NCBI RefSeq assembly: GCF_003628435.1
Contig: NZ_RBZN01000018.1
Coordinates: 1 to 64,000, forward strand
DNA from: Ureibacillus endophyticus
Lineage (GTDB): Bacteria > Bacillota > Bacilli > Bacillales_A > Planococcaceae
Length of the DNA stretch: 64,000 nt
Reading direction: 5' to 3'
A program made the position numbers and the translations under genes. Below are positions 29,709 through 37,898 of the stretch, piece by piece. The first letter of the stretch is position 1. Each line of letters opens with the position of its first letter. Under the pieces are notes generated by a model that was not told the DNA's origin, did no database searches, and worked only from the letters and a program-made list of their open reading frames with translations.

Positions 29709-29720
29709 CCCGCCGTCTCC
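29709..29720 (+). other. Putative attR: copy of the tmRNA 3' core
   Basis: CCCGCCGTCTCC, identical to 20691-20702, in a very AT-rich stretch. It closes a 9.0-kb segment. Otherwise 29601-29936 holds no gene. It has two close copies of CGTAGTTAA (near 29616 and 29630). Confidence 0.65.
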
Positions 29721-29936
29721 CTAAGATAAATATTAAAGGTTAGTAATAGTGTTAATTACTGGAATAATGAATAGTAATCTCTTATGGAAGAAGTAATCCA
29801 TTTTTATCTATCATGCCTAATATATTTATTCCATTTTATCGAAAGCTTTACAGCACGTCATTGTGACACAAATCACAGCAGATGATAAAAATTATTTTCT
29901 ATAATATTCATATCCAAACTAAAGGAGCTGTTAATT

Positions 29937-30233
29937 ATGCAAAAACTACAAATTGCGAGCGTTTTAGCAGAACAAGCTAAAAAAATGGGGAAAGTGTTAG
30001 AACATGACCAATTTGATTTATTAAATGTACAATTGCGTGCAGGAGAGGAAATTCCAGCTCACAGTGTCAACAATACGTCGATTATCATCGTTCGAAAAGG
30101 GGATGTGGTCTTCACCGTAGAAGGTGAGGACGTGGCATTAACAGCCGAGGATGTTCTGTTATTTGACCCCAATGAAAAGCATAGCTTAAAAGCGATAACT
30201 GAAGTCGATATTCTCATTGTAAAATTAAAATAA
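29937..30233 (+). CDS. Small cupin-domain protein
   Basis: A 98-residue single cupin. Motif 1 region EEIPAHSVNNTSIIIVRKGDVVF and motif 2 region LLFDPNEKHSLKAI form the barrel. Only some of the usual metal ligands are visible (His in PAHS and in EKHSL). AAAGGAGC ribosome site, 9 bases before the ATG. Function unknown; such cupins often sit beside class I SAM methyltransferases. Remnants of one lie at 30886-31070, beside a decayed copy of this cupin at 31082-31190. Confidence 0.82.
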   Translation: MQKLQIASVLAEQAKKMGKVLEHDQFDLLNVQLRAGEEIPAHSVNNTSIIIVRKGDVVFTVEGEDVALTAEDVLLFDPNEKHSLKAITEVDILIVKLK

Positions 30234-30236
30234 TGA

Positions 30237-30268
30237 AAAGAGGATGCTCCTTAATGGGTAGCCTCTTT
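30237..30268 (+). terminator. Terminator of the cupin gene
   Basis: AAAGAGG..GCT / AGCCTCTTT with a two-base bulge; weak T tail. Confidence 0.6.
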
Positions 30269-30330
30269 GGCTGATGAAAGTGAAAGACAATTATCTTGAA
30301 ATAGAAATAAATAATATCTTTATATAATTT

Positions 30331-30359
30331 AGTTACGCTTTAGCTAGCGTAACTTTTTT
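30331..30359 (+). terminator. Second, strong terminator after the cupin gene
   Basis: Perfect AGTTACGCT / AGCGTAACT, loop TTAGCT, then six Ts. Confidence 0.85.
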
Positions 30360-30451
30360 ATTTTGAAATAATAAATTCTCCATGTCTCTTAATTTTGAAA
30401 AAATGGATATATAGAAAATAAAAAGTATAAAAAATTAAAGAGGTGGAGTAC

Positions 30452-30877
30452 ATGGCAATTATTCGTGTTGAAAAAAATCAAAATTACGTGGTGTTAGATC
30501 GAGGTTTACTAAATGATGCTCGATTGAGTTGGAAGGCAAAAGGCATTCTTGCGTACATGCTGTCCATGCCGGATGATTGGGTTTTTTATGTGGAGGAATT
30601 GATGAAGCATGGAGCAGACGGGGAAAAATCATTCCGTTCTGGGTTTAACGAGCTAAAGAAAATTGGTTATCTTGAACGATTCCCAGTCTATGAAAATCAT
30701 CAAATCGTGAAATGGGAGACAATTGTCTATGAAGTACCCCAAAATTTACTTGCACAAAACGTCCAAGAAGGTAACTCAAATCCACCTTCAATAAATCAAA
30801 AAAAAGAAGCGCTACTAAATACTGATTTTAAACTAAATACTGAATTACTAAATACTGATATAAAAGATATTGTCTAG
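30452..30877 (+). CDS. Replication-type winged-helix protein, short form
   Basis: A 141-residue protein whose N-terminus (YVVLDRGLLNDARLSWKAKG, then ILAYMLSMPDDW and SGFNELKKIGYLERF) is the winged helix found at the start of plasmid/phage replication initiators and DnaD-like replisome organisers. Such proteins are usually 200-300 residues, so this one probably lacks its C-terminal domain. The C-terminus reads LLNTDFKLNTELLNTDIKD, encoded by the iteron-like repeats at 30815-30858. GAGGTGGAG precedes the ATG. Probably a mobile-element remnant. Confidence 0.7.
   Translation: MAIIRVEKNQNYVVLDRGLLNDARLSWKAKGILAYMLSMPDDWVFYVEELMKHGADGEKSFRSGFNELKKIGYLERFPVYENHQIVKWETIVYEVPQNLLAQNVQEGNSNPPSINQKKEALLNTDFKLNTELLNTDIKDIV
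30815..30858 (+). repeat. Three iteron-like direct repeats inside the replication-type gene
   Basis: CTAAATACTGA occurs exactly at 30815, 30833 and 30848 (steps 18 and 15). Direct repeats at this position in initiator genes often form the origin that the encoded protein binds (family knowledge). Confidence 0.65.
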
Positions 30878-30885
30878 TTTGCCAT

Positions 30886-31070
30886 TTAGTCTTTGAATGT
30901 AGTGGAGATAGCGCTGTATTTTAAACATGTCTTCACACCAAGACCAGTTGCAAATTCTACTACGTAATCGTCATTTGTAATATGCAGCTGTTGTAGCATT
31001 TTTTTGTTAAATAAATACCACTGAGTGTCTTACGTTTTACCAAGACTTGCAGGTAGCCAATGCCTAGGAA
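30886..31070 (-). pseudogene. Fragment of a class I SAM-dependent methyltransferase
   Basis: Minus-strand frame reads KKMLQQLHITNDDYVVEFAT-GLGVKT: the SAM-binding motif I (VVEFA.GLGV) with its preceding helix. Upstream in the same frame are LPASLGKT, a stop, and DTQWYLFNKK. The reading ends at TAA (30886-30888) soon after motif I. Only about 60 codons of a ~200-codon gene remain. Confidence 0.6.
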
Positions 31071-31081
31071 ATTTTAAGTAT

Positions 31082-31190
31082 GCGTTTTAGCGGAACAAGC
31101 TAAAAAATGCGAGTAATGTTCAAGCATGACCAATAGCTACATGCAGATAGGAGATTCAGGCTCACAGCGATAACAATACGCAATGGGATT
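31082..31190 (+). pseudogene. Decayed partial copy of the cupin gene
   Basis: GCGTTTTAGCGGAACAAGCT, AAAAAATG, CATGACCAAT, GCAGATAGGAGATTC and GCTCACAG..AACAATACG follow the same order as in the intact cupin gene at 29960-30075. Small deletions and substitutions destroy the frame. Confidence 0.7.
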
Positions 31191-31211
31191 TATGTAAAGG
31201 AGATAGATCAA

Positions 31212-31409
31212 TTGAATCACATGGTTGAGATTGATGACCTCAGCAATTTAATCATGTGGGGAGTTTCTAGGAATGAAACAAGTCAGTTTGCTATTCTAAT
31301 AGCTTATTTTGTAACTAATGTAATGGTTGATCGCCCTCGAGAACATTACAGAATAAAACGAGTTATTGTTTCATATACATACCTAGGAATTAAAACCACT
31401 ACTCCTTGA
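31212..31409 (+). CDS. Small ORF, doubtful hypothetical protein
   Basis: A 65-codon frame from a TTG with AAAGGAGA 8 bases upstream, ending just before a terminator. The protein has no motif I recognise; one short hydrophobic stretch (FAILIAYFVTNVMV) could be a membrane helix. It lies in a patch of gene remnants, so it may be debris. Kept because ribosome site and terminator bracket it. Confidence 0.3.
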   Translation: MNHMVEIDDLSNLIMWGVSRNETSQFAILIAYFVTNVMVDRPREHYRIKRVIVSYTYLGIKTTTP

Positions 31410-31413
31410 ATTG

Positions 31414-31442
31414 CTACCGAGGTCTCAATCGGTAGTTTTTTA
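31414..31442 (+). terminator. Terminator before the chemoreceptor gene
   Basis: CTACCGA / TCGGTAG, loop GGTCTCAA, then six Ts. Confidence 0.85.
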
Positions 31443-31569
31443 CGTTTTAAATTAAAAACTACTTATTTCCAATAAAATACATAATTATGTAAATATATTA
31501 ACAATTTACCAAATATCCATTTACAACCAAATACCTATTGTTAAAATTACTGGGATAGGAAATTTTTCT

Positions 31570-33294
31570 ATGAATTTGAAACTTCAATATAAAGAAGATT
31601 GTAAAGTGAAGATTTTTGGGAAGATGCTCGTCTCTTTTGGCATTGTGATAGTGTTGTTTGTAGCCTTGAATATTTACAACATTACGCAATCGAGCAAATT
31701 GAAAAGTAACGGAGATACCCTTAATACTGAAGGTGTAGAGCCTTCTATTGAATTAACAGACATTGCGAATCTAACTGAAAATACACGCGTACAAATGCTG
31801 TCTGCGCTAACGTTCAAAAATATTGATGCTACAGCTACTGCATTAAAGAACTTAGATGAGATACAAACGAAAGTTTCAAAATTAAACGAAATAATCTTAT
31901 CCCCTGATGTTAATAAGGCGATTGCCCATTTCAATGAGAAATGGCTACTATTTGATGAACGTGTTCGAAAAAATGAGCAATTAATGAAAGCAGGAAAATG
32001 GGAAGAAGCAGCAGAAGGATTAAAGCTTGGTGGTACTTTATTTAATGATGCGATGGAGGCTTTTGATGCCCTTGAAACAACCCAAATTAAAGAAATACAT
32101 ACCATCGTTGAGAATAATGAAAAGGTATATTCTGAAATTTTATTCGTATCAAATAGTTTAATTGTTATTACTACCATTATCGCAATTGCCATTGCTTATT
32201 TCTTTAGTCGTCAAATTGTCCAACGTCTTTCCCTTGTTGCGAACCGTGCAAAAGTAATTGCTGAAGGCGACTTATCGATGACACATATTGAAACAAAAGG
32301 AAAAGATGAAATTAATACTTTAGCTAAAAACTTAAATCATATGCAAGATGCGTTAATTGCCATCGTATCGGAAGCGCGGGATACAAGTCAGCAAGTGGCT
32401 GCTAGTGCAGAACAACTATCTGCAACAACAGAAGAAAACATGGCTGCCGCTGATTCCATTGCGAATATTTCACACTCACATGTGGATAGTGCGAATACAC
32501 AGCTTGAAAAATTAACTCAAATTACCACATCTATAACGGATATGGATTCAGCTGTACAATCAATTGCTCAAAATGGTGTGGAGATGGACACATTATCACG
32601 TTCAACATTTGAAAAGACTCAATATGGCTCACTAGTAGTGAATTCCATCAATGAACAAATTGAGTCAATTTCAACATCTTCTAAAGAGACAGAAGCTGCT
32701 GTTAATACTTTACATGATAAATCACAAGAAATTGGTAATATCATTAGCATGATTACGCAAATTGCTGATCAAACCAATTTACTTGCATTAAACGCAGCCA
32801 TTGAAGCTGCTCGTGCAGGAGATGCAGGTAAAGGCTTTGCTGTTGTAGCAGAGGAAGTAAGAAAGCTAGCCGAACAATCTCGTATTTCTGCAGATCAAAT
32901 ATTTAATATGATTAGTGATATCCAACAAGACATTCAAGACGTTATTGAATCAATCCATGCAGAATCTGAATGTGTAAAAACGGGATTAGTCAAATCCAAT
33001 GAAGTTAATATGGTGTTTAGTGAAATTGAAGAGATGGTAGGTTCTGTTACTACAAATGCAGAGTCATTAAATGAGTCCATTAAATCTATAGCAAGCATAA
33101 GCCATAGTATTTTACAAAATACGCAAGAAGTCCATACACTGGCCAATGAAACTTTAAAAGATGCAAAATCTAGCAATGAAGCTTCGGAAATGCAACTAAG
33201 CGCAATTGAAGAAATTACAGCCGCGAGTGTATCCTTAGCAAATCTGTCAGAACAGCTACAATCAGTCATTTTACATTTTAAAATTGCAAAATAA
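31570..33294 (+). CDS. Methyl-accepting chemotaxis protein (first of two)
   Basis: A 574-residue receptor. Membrane helices lie at about 15-35 and 190-212, enclosing a four-helix-bundle extracellular domain (four-helix MCP type). A HAMP domain follows (to about 265), then a long cytoplasmic coiled coil with the CheA/CheW-binding hairpin tip [20 protein letters not shown] and [15 protein letters not shown]. Ligand unknown. An ATG with a weak AGGA ribosome site is used here; a GTG at 31606 is an alternative. Monocistronic, with terminators on both sides. It is 12 kb away from the cheW-cheA-mcp cluster. Confidence 0.93.
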   Translation: MNLKLQYKEDCKVKIFGKMLVSFGIVIVLFVALNIYNITQSSKLKSNGDTLNTEGVEPSIELTDIANLTENTRVQMLSALTFKNIDATATALKNLDEIQTKVSKLNEIILSPDVNKAIAHFNEKWLLFDERVRKNEQLMKAGKWEEAAEGLKLGGTLFNDAMEAFDALETTQIKEIHTIVENNEKVYSEILFVSNSLIVITTIIAIAIAYFFSRQIVQRLSLVANRAKVIAEGDLSMTHIETKGKDEINTLAKNLNHMQDALIAIVSEARDTSQQVAASAEQLSATTEENMAAADSIANISHSHVDSANTQLEKLTQITTSITDMDSAVQSIAQNGVEMDTLSRSTFEKTQYGSLVVNSINEQIESISTSSKETEAAVNTLHDKSQEIGNIISMITQIADQTNLLALNAAIEAARAGDAGKGFAVVAEEVRKLAEQSRISADQIFNMISDIQQDIQDVIESIHAESECVKTGLVKSNEVNMVFSEIEEMVGSVTTNAESLNESIKSIASISHSILQNTQEVHTLANETLKDAKSSNEASEMQLSAIEEITAASVSLANLSEQLQSVILHFKIAK

Positions 33295-33298
33295 CAAA

Positions 33299-33342
33299 CA
33301 ACCGTACATAGGGGAAAGTATCCCAAATGTACGGTTTTATTC
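33299..33342 (+). terminator. Terminator of the chemoreceptor gene
   Basis: AACCGTACAT / ATGTACGGTT with an inner GGGGA / TCCC pair; followed by TTATT. Confidence 0.8.
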
Positions 33343-33441
33343 TATATAAAAATGACTTCCGATTAACCTGAAGTCACTACTTCCTATGACTTTTTTCAAT
33401 TAATTTATAAGTAAGAAAATTTGTAAAAGAGGCGAGTGTAG

Positions 33442-34920
33442 ATGAATGAATTTGTTGCTAATCGTCAGTTGTGGTGGAAGTGGTTTGTGGTCCTATTTAT
33501 CAGCATCTTTTGTTTTAGTTCATTTATGGATAACGCATCACCAAGTATTTCTGAAGAGAATTTAAAAAATGTAAAGACATATGTTGAAGAGCAATTTGAA
33601 CGGGCTGGAATTGTTGGTGGTTCCTATGCAATTGTTGCAAATGGTGAAGTGATTGATGCGAGCGGGATAGGATACAGTGATAGTAAAGCTCAAAAAAAGG
33701 CAACTGCTGAAACGATTTATGCCATTGCATCTGTCACGAAATCCTTTACGGCAACAGCGATTTTAAAATTACAAGAAGAAGGAAAATTGAGTTTTCAAGA
33801 CCCTGTACAAAAGTATTTACCATGGTTCACATATAAGGATAAAGAGAAATCAAAAGAGGTAACAATCGAACATTTATTAACCCATTCTGCTGGTGTGGAT
33901 CGTTTCAAAGCAGATGGGGTGATTTTTGAAGATGAGAAGAATTATCGTAATTCATTAGAAGATTCCATTAGAGCGTTAAGTACCGTTGAAATGACATCAA
34001 ATCCCGGTGAAAAAGGTCAATACTGTAATACTTGCTATAACATCTTGGGCTTAATAATCGAGAAAGTATCCGGTATGACTTATACCGATTATATGAAAAC
34101 GAATGTATTCCAACCATTAGATTTGGAGAGTACGAGTTTTGGGCATGAACTAAAATCTTCTCAAGACATCGCAAAAGAATATAGCTGGTTTTTTGGTTTT
34201 CGTAATACGAGATTATTAAATTACGAAGCATTTGGAACGAGTCAGGATCCAGAAGGTGGCATTTATACAAATAGCGTAGACCTTGCCAAATATGTAGCGG
34301 CTACGGTAGGTGATTCGTCATTACTAAGTGAAGACACTTTAAAAATGTCCTACAAAGGTGTTGTACCAACGGATGAAGAAGGTTGGGAATATAGTCTAGG
34401 TGGATTTGAAGTAGGTAAACTTGAAAATCGAACACTTCTTTATAAAGGTGGAGATGGCATCGGGTCATCTAGTGCGATAATGATGCTTCCAGAGGAAAAT
34501 ATCGGTGTTGTTTTGATTATGGGTGAGTCGAATTCAGAACCGAAAAAGCCAATCGCCATGGGGATGCTTCAAATCTTAATGGGGAATGAGCCGGTAGAAG
34601 AAGCGTTTGCACCACCTTTATTTAAAGTAGCAGGTTTAGTAATGTTATTCATCCTATTAGGCAGTATCATAGTGTCAGCATTAACATTAAGAACTATCAT
34701 GAAAAAAAGAGCTATCAAATATCGCTGGGTGCGGATCTTCTATAGTTTCATATGTTTACTACTTTTCGGATTCGTCGGATTTTTATTATTGAACGTAAGA
34801 CCAACTCAAATCGGTTTCTACGGGTATCCTTATGACCTTGCCATTGGTTTAATTAGCCTTGAAATACTATTATTATTGATTGTGATTTGCAACGGTTATT
34901 TATTCTTTAGAAAAAAGTGA
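33442..34920 (+). CDS. Membrane-anchored serine hydrolase (beta-lactamase/PBP4*-like)
   Basis: A 492-residue protein. An N-terminal signal anchor (about 11-30) precedes a class C-like serine hydrolase domain: Ser97-V-T-Lys100, Tyr195-C-Asn197, and KGGDG near 335 as the third box. Three C-terminal membrane helices follow (about 392-412, 430-450 and 465-487). It probably acts outside the membrane on peptides or cell-wall fragments; substrate unknown. A GAGGCGAG ribosome site lies upstream. Single gene, terminator overlapping its stop. Confidence 0.88.
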   Translation: MNEFVANRQLWWKWFVVLFISIFCFSSFMDNASPSISEENLKNVKTYVEEQFERAGIVGGSYAIVANGEVIDASGIGYSDSKAQKKATAETIYAIASVTKSFTATAILKLQEEGKLSFQDPVQKYLPWFTYKDKEKSKEVTIEHLLTHSAGVDRFKADGVIFEDEKNYRNSLEDSIRALSTVEMTSNPGEKGQYCNTCYNILGLIIEKVSGMTYTDYMKTNVFQPLDLESTSFGHELKSSQDIAKEYSWFFGFRNTRLLNYEAFGTSQDPEGGIYTNSVDLAKYVAATVGDSSLLSEDTLKMSYKGVVPTDEEGWEYSLGGFEVGKLENRTLLYKGGDGIGSSSAIMMLPEENIGVVLIMGESNSEPKKPIAMGMLQILMGNEPVEEAFAPPLFKVAGLVMLFILLGSIIVSALTLRTIMKKRAIKYRWVRIFYSFICLLLFGFVGFLLLNVRPTQIGFYGYPYDLAIGLISLEILLLLIVICNGYLFFRKK

Positions 34921-34953
34921 GTGGCTAGAATTCATTTCAGGTCACTTTTTTTA
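34911..34953 (+). terminator. Terminator of the serine hydrolase gene
   Basis: AAAAAAGTGA / TCACTTTTTT 10-bp stem including the stop codon, followed by more Ts. Confidence 0.8.
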
Positions 34954-35051
34954 TTAAAATATTAGAATTTTCAATATTATACAAATTTTGGGTTTATGTT
35001 AAATCTTGAATAGTATATAGTTTAATTAAATACGAAGCTGAGGTGATAATT

Positions 35052-35807
35052 ATGGGACGACTATTAAATAAAGTTGCAGTTATTACAGGTGGAACAGGCG
35101 GAATAGGGAAAGTAACAGCAGAAACATTCCTAAAAGAAGGAGCAAAAGTAGTTTTAGTTGATTTGTTCCAAGAGGCACTTGATCAAGCAAAGGCGGATTT
35201 ATCTGAGTTGGGTGAAGTAATTACAGTTCAAGCTGACGTAACAAAAGAATCGGATGTACAAAATTATGTAAATAAAGCAGTTGAGCAGTTTGGTAGAATT
35301 GATGTGTTCTTTAATAATGCAGGTATCGAAGGAAAAGTAGCGCCGATTGTGGAGCAAAAGGTGGAAGACTTCGATATGGTGATGAACGTAAATGTGCGCG
35401 GAGTATTTTTAGGTTTAAAACATGTTCTTCCAGTGATGATTAAACAAAAATCTGGTAGTGTCATTAACACATCTTCTGTCGCTGGTTTAGGTGGTTCACC
35501 AAATGTCTCTCCATATATTGCTTCTAAACATGCGGTAGTTGGACTAACAAAGACAGCAGCACTAGAAGTAGCAAACTCAAACATTCGCGTGAACTCAATC
35601 CATCCATCACCAGTGAATACGAGAATGATGCGTTCCTTAGAGGAAGGGTTAAACGTTACGCAAGAAGCATTAGCTCAAAGTATTCCATTAGGTCGATATG
35701 GCGAGCCAAATGACATTGCGAATTTAGTCGTTTTCCTTGCGAGTGATGATAGCGCCTTCATTACCGGCGTGCAATACCGCATTGACGGAGGAATGGGTGC
35801 AATATAA
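35052..35807 (+). CDS. Short-chain dehydrogenase/reductase
   Basis: A 251-residue classical SDR. Cofactor motif TGGTGGIG is at 12-19, an Asp after the second strand (VLVDLF) favours NAD(H), FNNAGIEG is the NNAG motif, and the catalytic Ser (NTSSVAG) and YIASK follow. The C-terminus FITGVQYRIDGGMGAI is typical. Substrate cannot be assigned. The ATG with GAGGTGA upstream is preferred over the GTG at 35043. Single gene. Confidence 0.92.
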   Translation: MGRLLNKVAVITGGTGGIGKVTAETFLKEGAKVVLVDLFQEALDQAKADLSELGEVITVQADVTKESDVQNYVNKAVEQFGRIDVFFNNAGIEGKVAPIVEQKVEDFDMVMNVNVRGVFLGLKHVLPVMIKQKSGSVINTSSVAGLGGSPNVSPYIASKHAVVGLTKTAALEVANSNIRVNSIHPSPVNTRMMRSLEEGLNVTQEALAQSIPLGRYGEPNDIANLVVFLASDDSAFITGVQYRIDGGMGAI

Positions 35808-35845
35808 TAGGTTAAAACAGGTGCCTTAATATTTAAAGGGTAAAA

Positions 35846-35893
35846 AGAAAGGATAGATAAACAGGTTATACCTGCTTACATCTATCCTTTTTG
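35846..35893. terminator. Bidirectional terminator between the SDR and MFS genes
   Basis: AAAGGATAGAT / ATCTATCCTTT with an inner CAGGT / ACCTG pair; A-run and T-run flank it. The remaining 35894-36030 shows nothing further. Confidence 0.8.
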
Positions 35894-36030
35894 TACAACA
35901 TATGACCTCATTTACAACATTAACTACCATAAATACCACACAACAAGTAATCATTTGATTCTTTCACAAGCGCTCGATTGTTGAAGATATTATTCAACTA
36001 AAACCCCGTTAGCATCCTCTTTTTAGATTA

Positions 36031-37224
36031 TTAGATTTGAATAAGCTTTTTGTCTTTTCGGCCGTGTAGCACAATGTATAGTGCTAGCGAGAATATTGTA
36101 ATGAAGCCAAGTGTGATAAATAAGTTTCCATAGCCAATTGCAGGCTCAATTGCACCTAAAATCGAAGGACCGAAGCCAAGACCAGCGTCTAATGCGATAA
36201 AGAAAGTAGAAGTGGCTAAGCCTGATCGTTCAGGTGGCGTAAGTTTAATCGCAATTGCTTGTGCACCAGATTGTAGGTTACCGTACCCAGCACCGACAAT
36301 CGCAGCGGCAACCAATAAGAGACCGCCTGTATGTGCCGCACTGACTAAAAATAAACCAATGGCAAATAAAATAAAGCAAGGAATCATAACAAAGTTTGAG
36401 CCTTTTGTATCCATGAAACGCCCACTAAATGGTCGTGTTAGTAAAACGGCAATGGCATATACAAGAAAGAAGAAGCTTGCAGCCGTAATTAAATGACGTT
36501 CCTCTGCAAAGAATGTAAGGAATGATAATAATGCTGCATAGCCAAATGACATAAAGAAGGTTACGATTGCGATTGCTATTGCATTTGGTTCGATATAGTT
36601 TTTAAAACTGAATGATTGTTTTGTTTGTTCTTTTCCTTTTGCCACTGGTTTTACGGCTGATGGTTTTAGTGTAAAGCTAATAATAAGAGCTAATGCTGCT
36701 AAAATAACGCAAATAAAGAAAATCATATTGTAAGAAACAAAACGTGCTAAGAAAATACCTAGGAAAGGTCCAATGGCAGTACCTAGTGTTGTACTCATAC
36801 TGAAGTAGCCAATCCCTTCACCTTTACGACTCATTGGAACGATTTGAGCAACCAATGTCCCCGTTGCAGTTGAAGTGATCCCTGCAGCCATCCCGTTTAT
36901 TAAACGGCTAATTAGCAAAAATGTAATGCCTGCATGTACAAAATAAAGGCCAGTCGTACAAGTAAAGGCGATTAACCCTAGAACTACGATTTTTTTAACC
37001 CCAACTGTGGCGATATAACGGCCAGTAAATAAACGACCGATTAATGTCCCAACAATATAAATACCCGTTGCTAAACCTGCTTGACTAGCTGTTGCATGAT
37101 ATTCATTGACTGCAAATGATGAGGTTGTCACCATTAATAAATAGAAAATTAATAGGACGATGAAGTTTGTAATGGATACCATGATGAAATCCTTCGTCCA
37201 TAGCTTTTCATTTGTGTTACTCAT
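36031..37224 (-). CDS. MFS efflux-type transporter
   Basis: A 397-residue, 12-helix major facilitator. The loop after helix 2 (IGRLFTGRYIATVGVKK) and the repeat loop ARPFSG-like TRPFSGRFMDTKGS are MFS signatures. The sequence resembles YfkF/YwoG-type drug exporters, but substrate is unknown. It starts at the last base of the upstream marR-type gene (TAATG overlap), so the two are translationally coupled and the regulator probably controls the transporter. Confidence 0.9.
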   Translation of the reverse strand: MSNTNEKLWTKDFIMVSITNFIVLLIFYLLMVTTSSFAVNEYHATASQAGLATGIYIVGTLIGRLFTGRYIATVGVKKIVVLGLIAFTCTTGLYFVHAGITFLLISRLINGMAAGITSTATGTLVAQIVPMSRKGEGIGYFSMSTTLGTAIGPFLGIFLARFVSYNMIFFICVILAALALIISFTLKPSAVKPVAKGKEQTKQSFSFKNYIEPNAIAIAIVTFFMSFGYAALLSFLTFFAEERHLITAASFFFLVYAIAVLLTRPFSGRFMDTKGSNFVMIPCFILFAIGLFLVSAAHTGGLLLVAAAIVGAGYGNLQSGAQAIAIKLTPPERSGLATSTFFIALDAGLGFGPSILGAIEPAIGYGNLFITLGFITIFSLALYIVLHGRKDKKLIQI

Positions 37225-37661
37225 TAATATAATCCAGTTTTCTTATTTAAATTTGTGTGTATTTGCTCCAGGGTACGAAGCAAATGTATTTGATCCTCCG
37301 CAGATATACCCTCTAAAATTTCTTTTTCAAAAGCGTCGATTTCAACGCGTGCCTCTAAATATTTTTCTTTTCCTAAAGGTGTTATGCGTAAATTCTTTCT
37401 TCGTTTGTCTCCTGATGAAGTTTCCACTTCGATATAACCTGCATTCGTTAAAACTTTAATGATGCGTGTCATATTTGGTTTTTCAAAAGTTAACCTTTTA
37501 GCTAACTCTGCTGCTGTAATATCAGGCTCATGCACAACGGAATAAAGCACTGACCATTCCGAACGTTGAATGCCATGATTACGTAAAATTTCACTTAACT
37601 GTGTATCAAATGGACGCAATGTGAATACAAGATTATGAAACACTTGTTGATGTTGATTCAT
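37224..37661 (-). CDS. MarR-family transcriptional regulator
   Basis: A 145-residue winged-helix repressor: dimer helix, HTH ITAAELAKRLTFEKPNMTRI, and the wing VETSSGDKRRKNLRITPLGK. It is divergent to nothing and heads a two-gene operon with the MFS transporter. A near-perfect promoter and a 34-bp palindrome lie directly upstream, so autorepression relieved by a transported compound is the likely logic. GAGGTTAACC ribosome site. Confidence 0.92.
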   Translation of the reverse strand: MNQHQQVFHNLVFTLRPFDTQLSEILRNHGIQRSEWSVLYSVVHEPDITAAELAKRLTFEKPNMTRIIKVLTNAGYIEVETSSGDKRRKNLRITPLGKEKYLEARVEIDAFEKEILEGISAEDQIHLLRTLEQIHTNLNKKTGLY

Positions 37662-37680
37662 GGTTAACCTCTTCTTATTA

Positions 37681-37746
37681 ATAGTTATAAATGATAATTA
37701 TATTTGATAACTATAATAGTATAGAACTGAGAAAGTTGTATGTCAA
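37681..37746 (-). promoter_or_regulatory. Promoter and palindromic operator of marR-MFS
   Basis: Minus strand: TTGACA (37746-37741), 17-base spacer, TATACT (37723-37718). Directly downstream at 37681-37714 the arms ATAGTTATAAATGATAA and TATATTTGATAACTAT are an imperfect inverted repeat, placed over the likely start of transcription. Confidence 0.8.
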
Positions 37747-37830
37747 ACATAAAATAAAGATTGCGAAGATAAAATTTAAGATTACAAATACTTATGGCAA
37801 GTGTTCTTTTGAATAAGGGTGTTTAACGGA

Positions 37831-37862
37831 AAAAAACGCTATCCTTATTCAAGGAAAGCGCC
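37831..37862 (-). terminator. Terminator after the GGDEF pseudogene
   Basis: Minus strand GCGCTTTCCTT / AAGGATAGCGT with loop GAAT, then six Ts. The core is nearly the same as the hairpin at 39631-39657. Confidence 0.8.
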
Positions 37863-37898
37863 TGATTGTTAAAGATTGATTATTTTTTATGGTGTTCT

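Noticed and set aside
29705-29725. tRNA or tmRNA fragment as a gene
   Set aside because: Only 12 bases match the ssrA 3' end, with no T-arm or acceptor partner; better read as an attachment-site copy.
37160-37459. 99-codon plus-strand ORF
   Set aside because: Antisense to marR and the MFS start, no ribosome site; shadow of the real genes.
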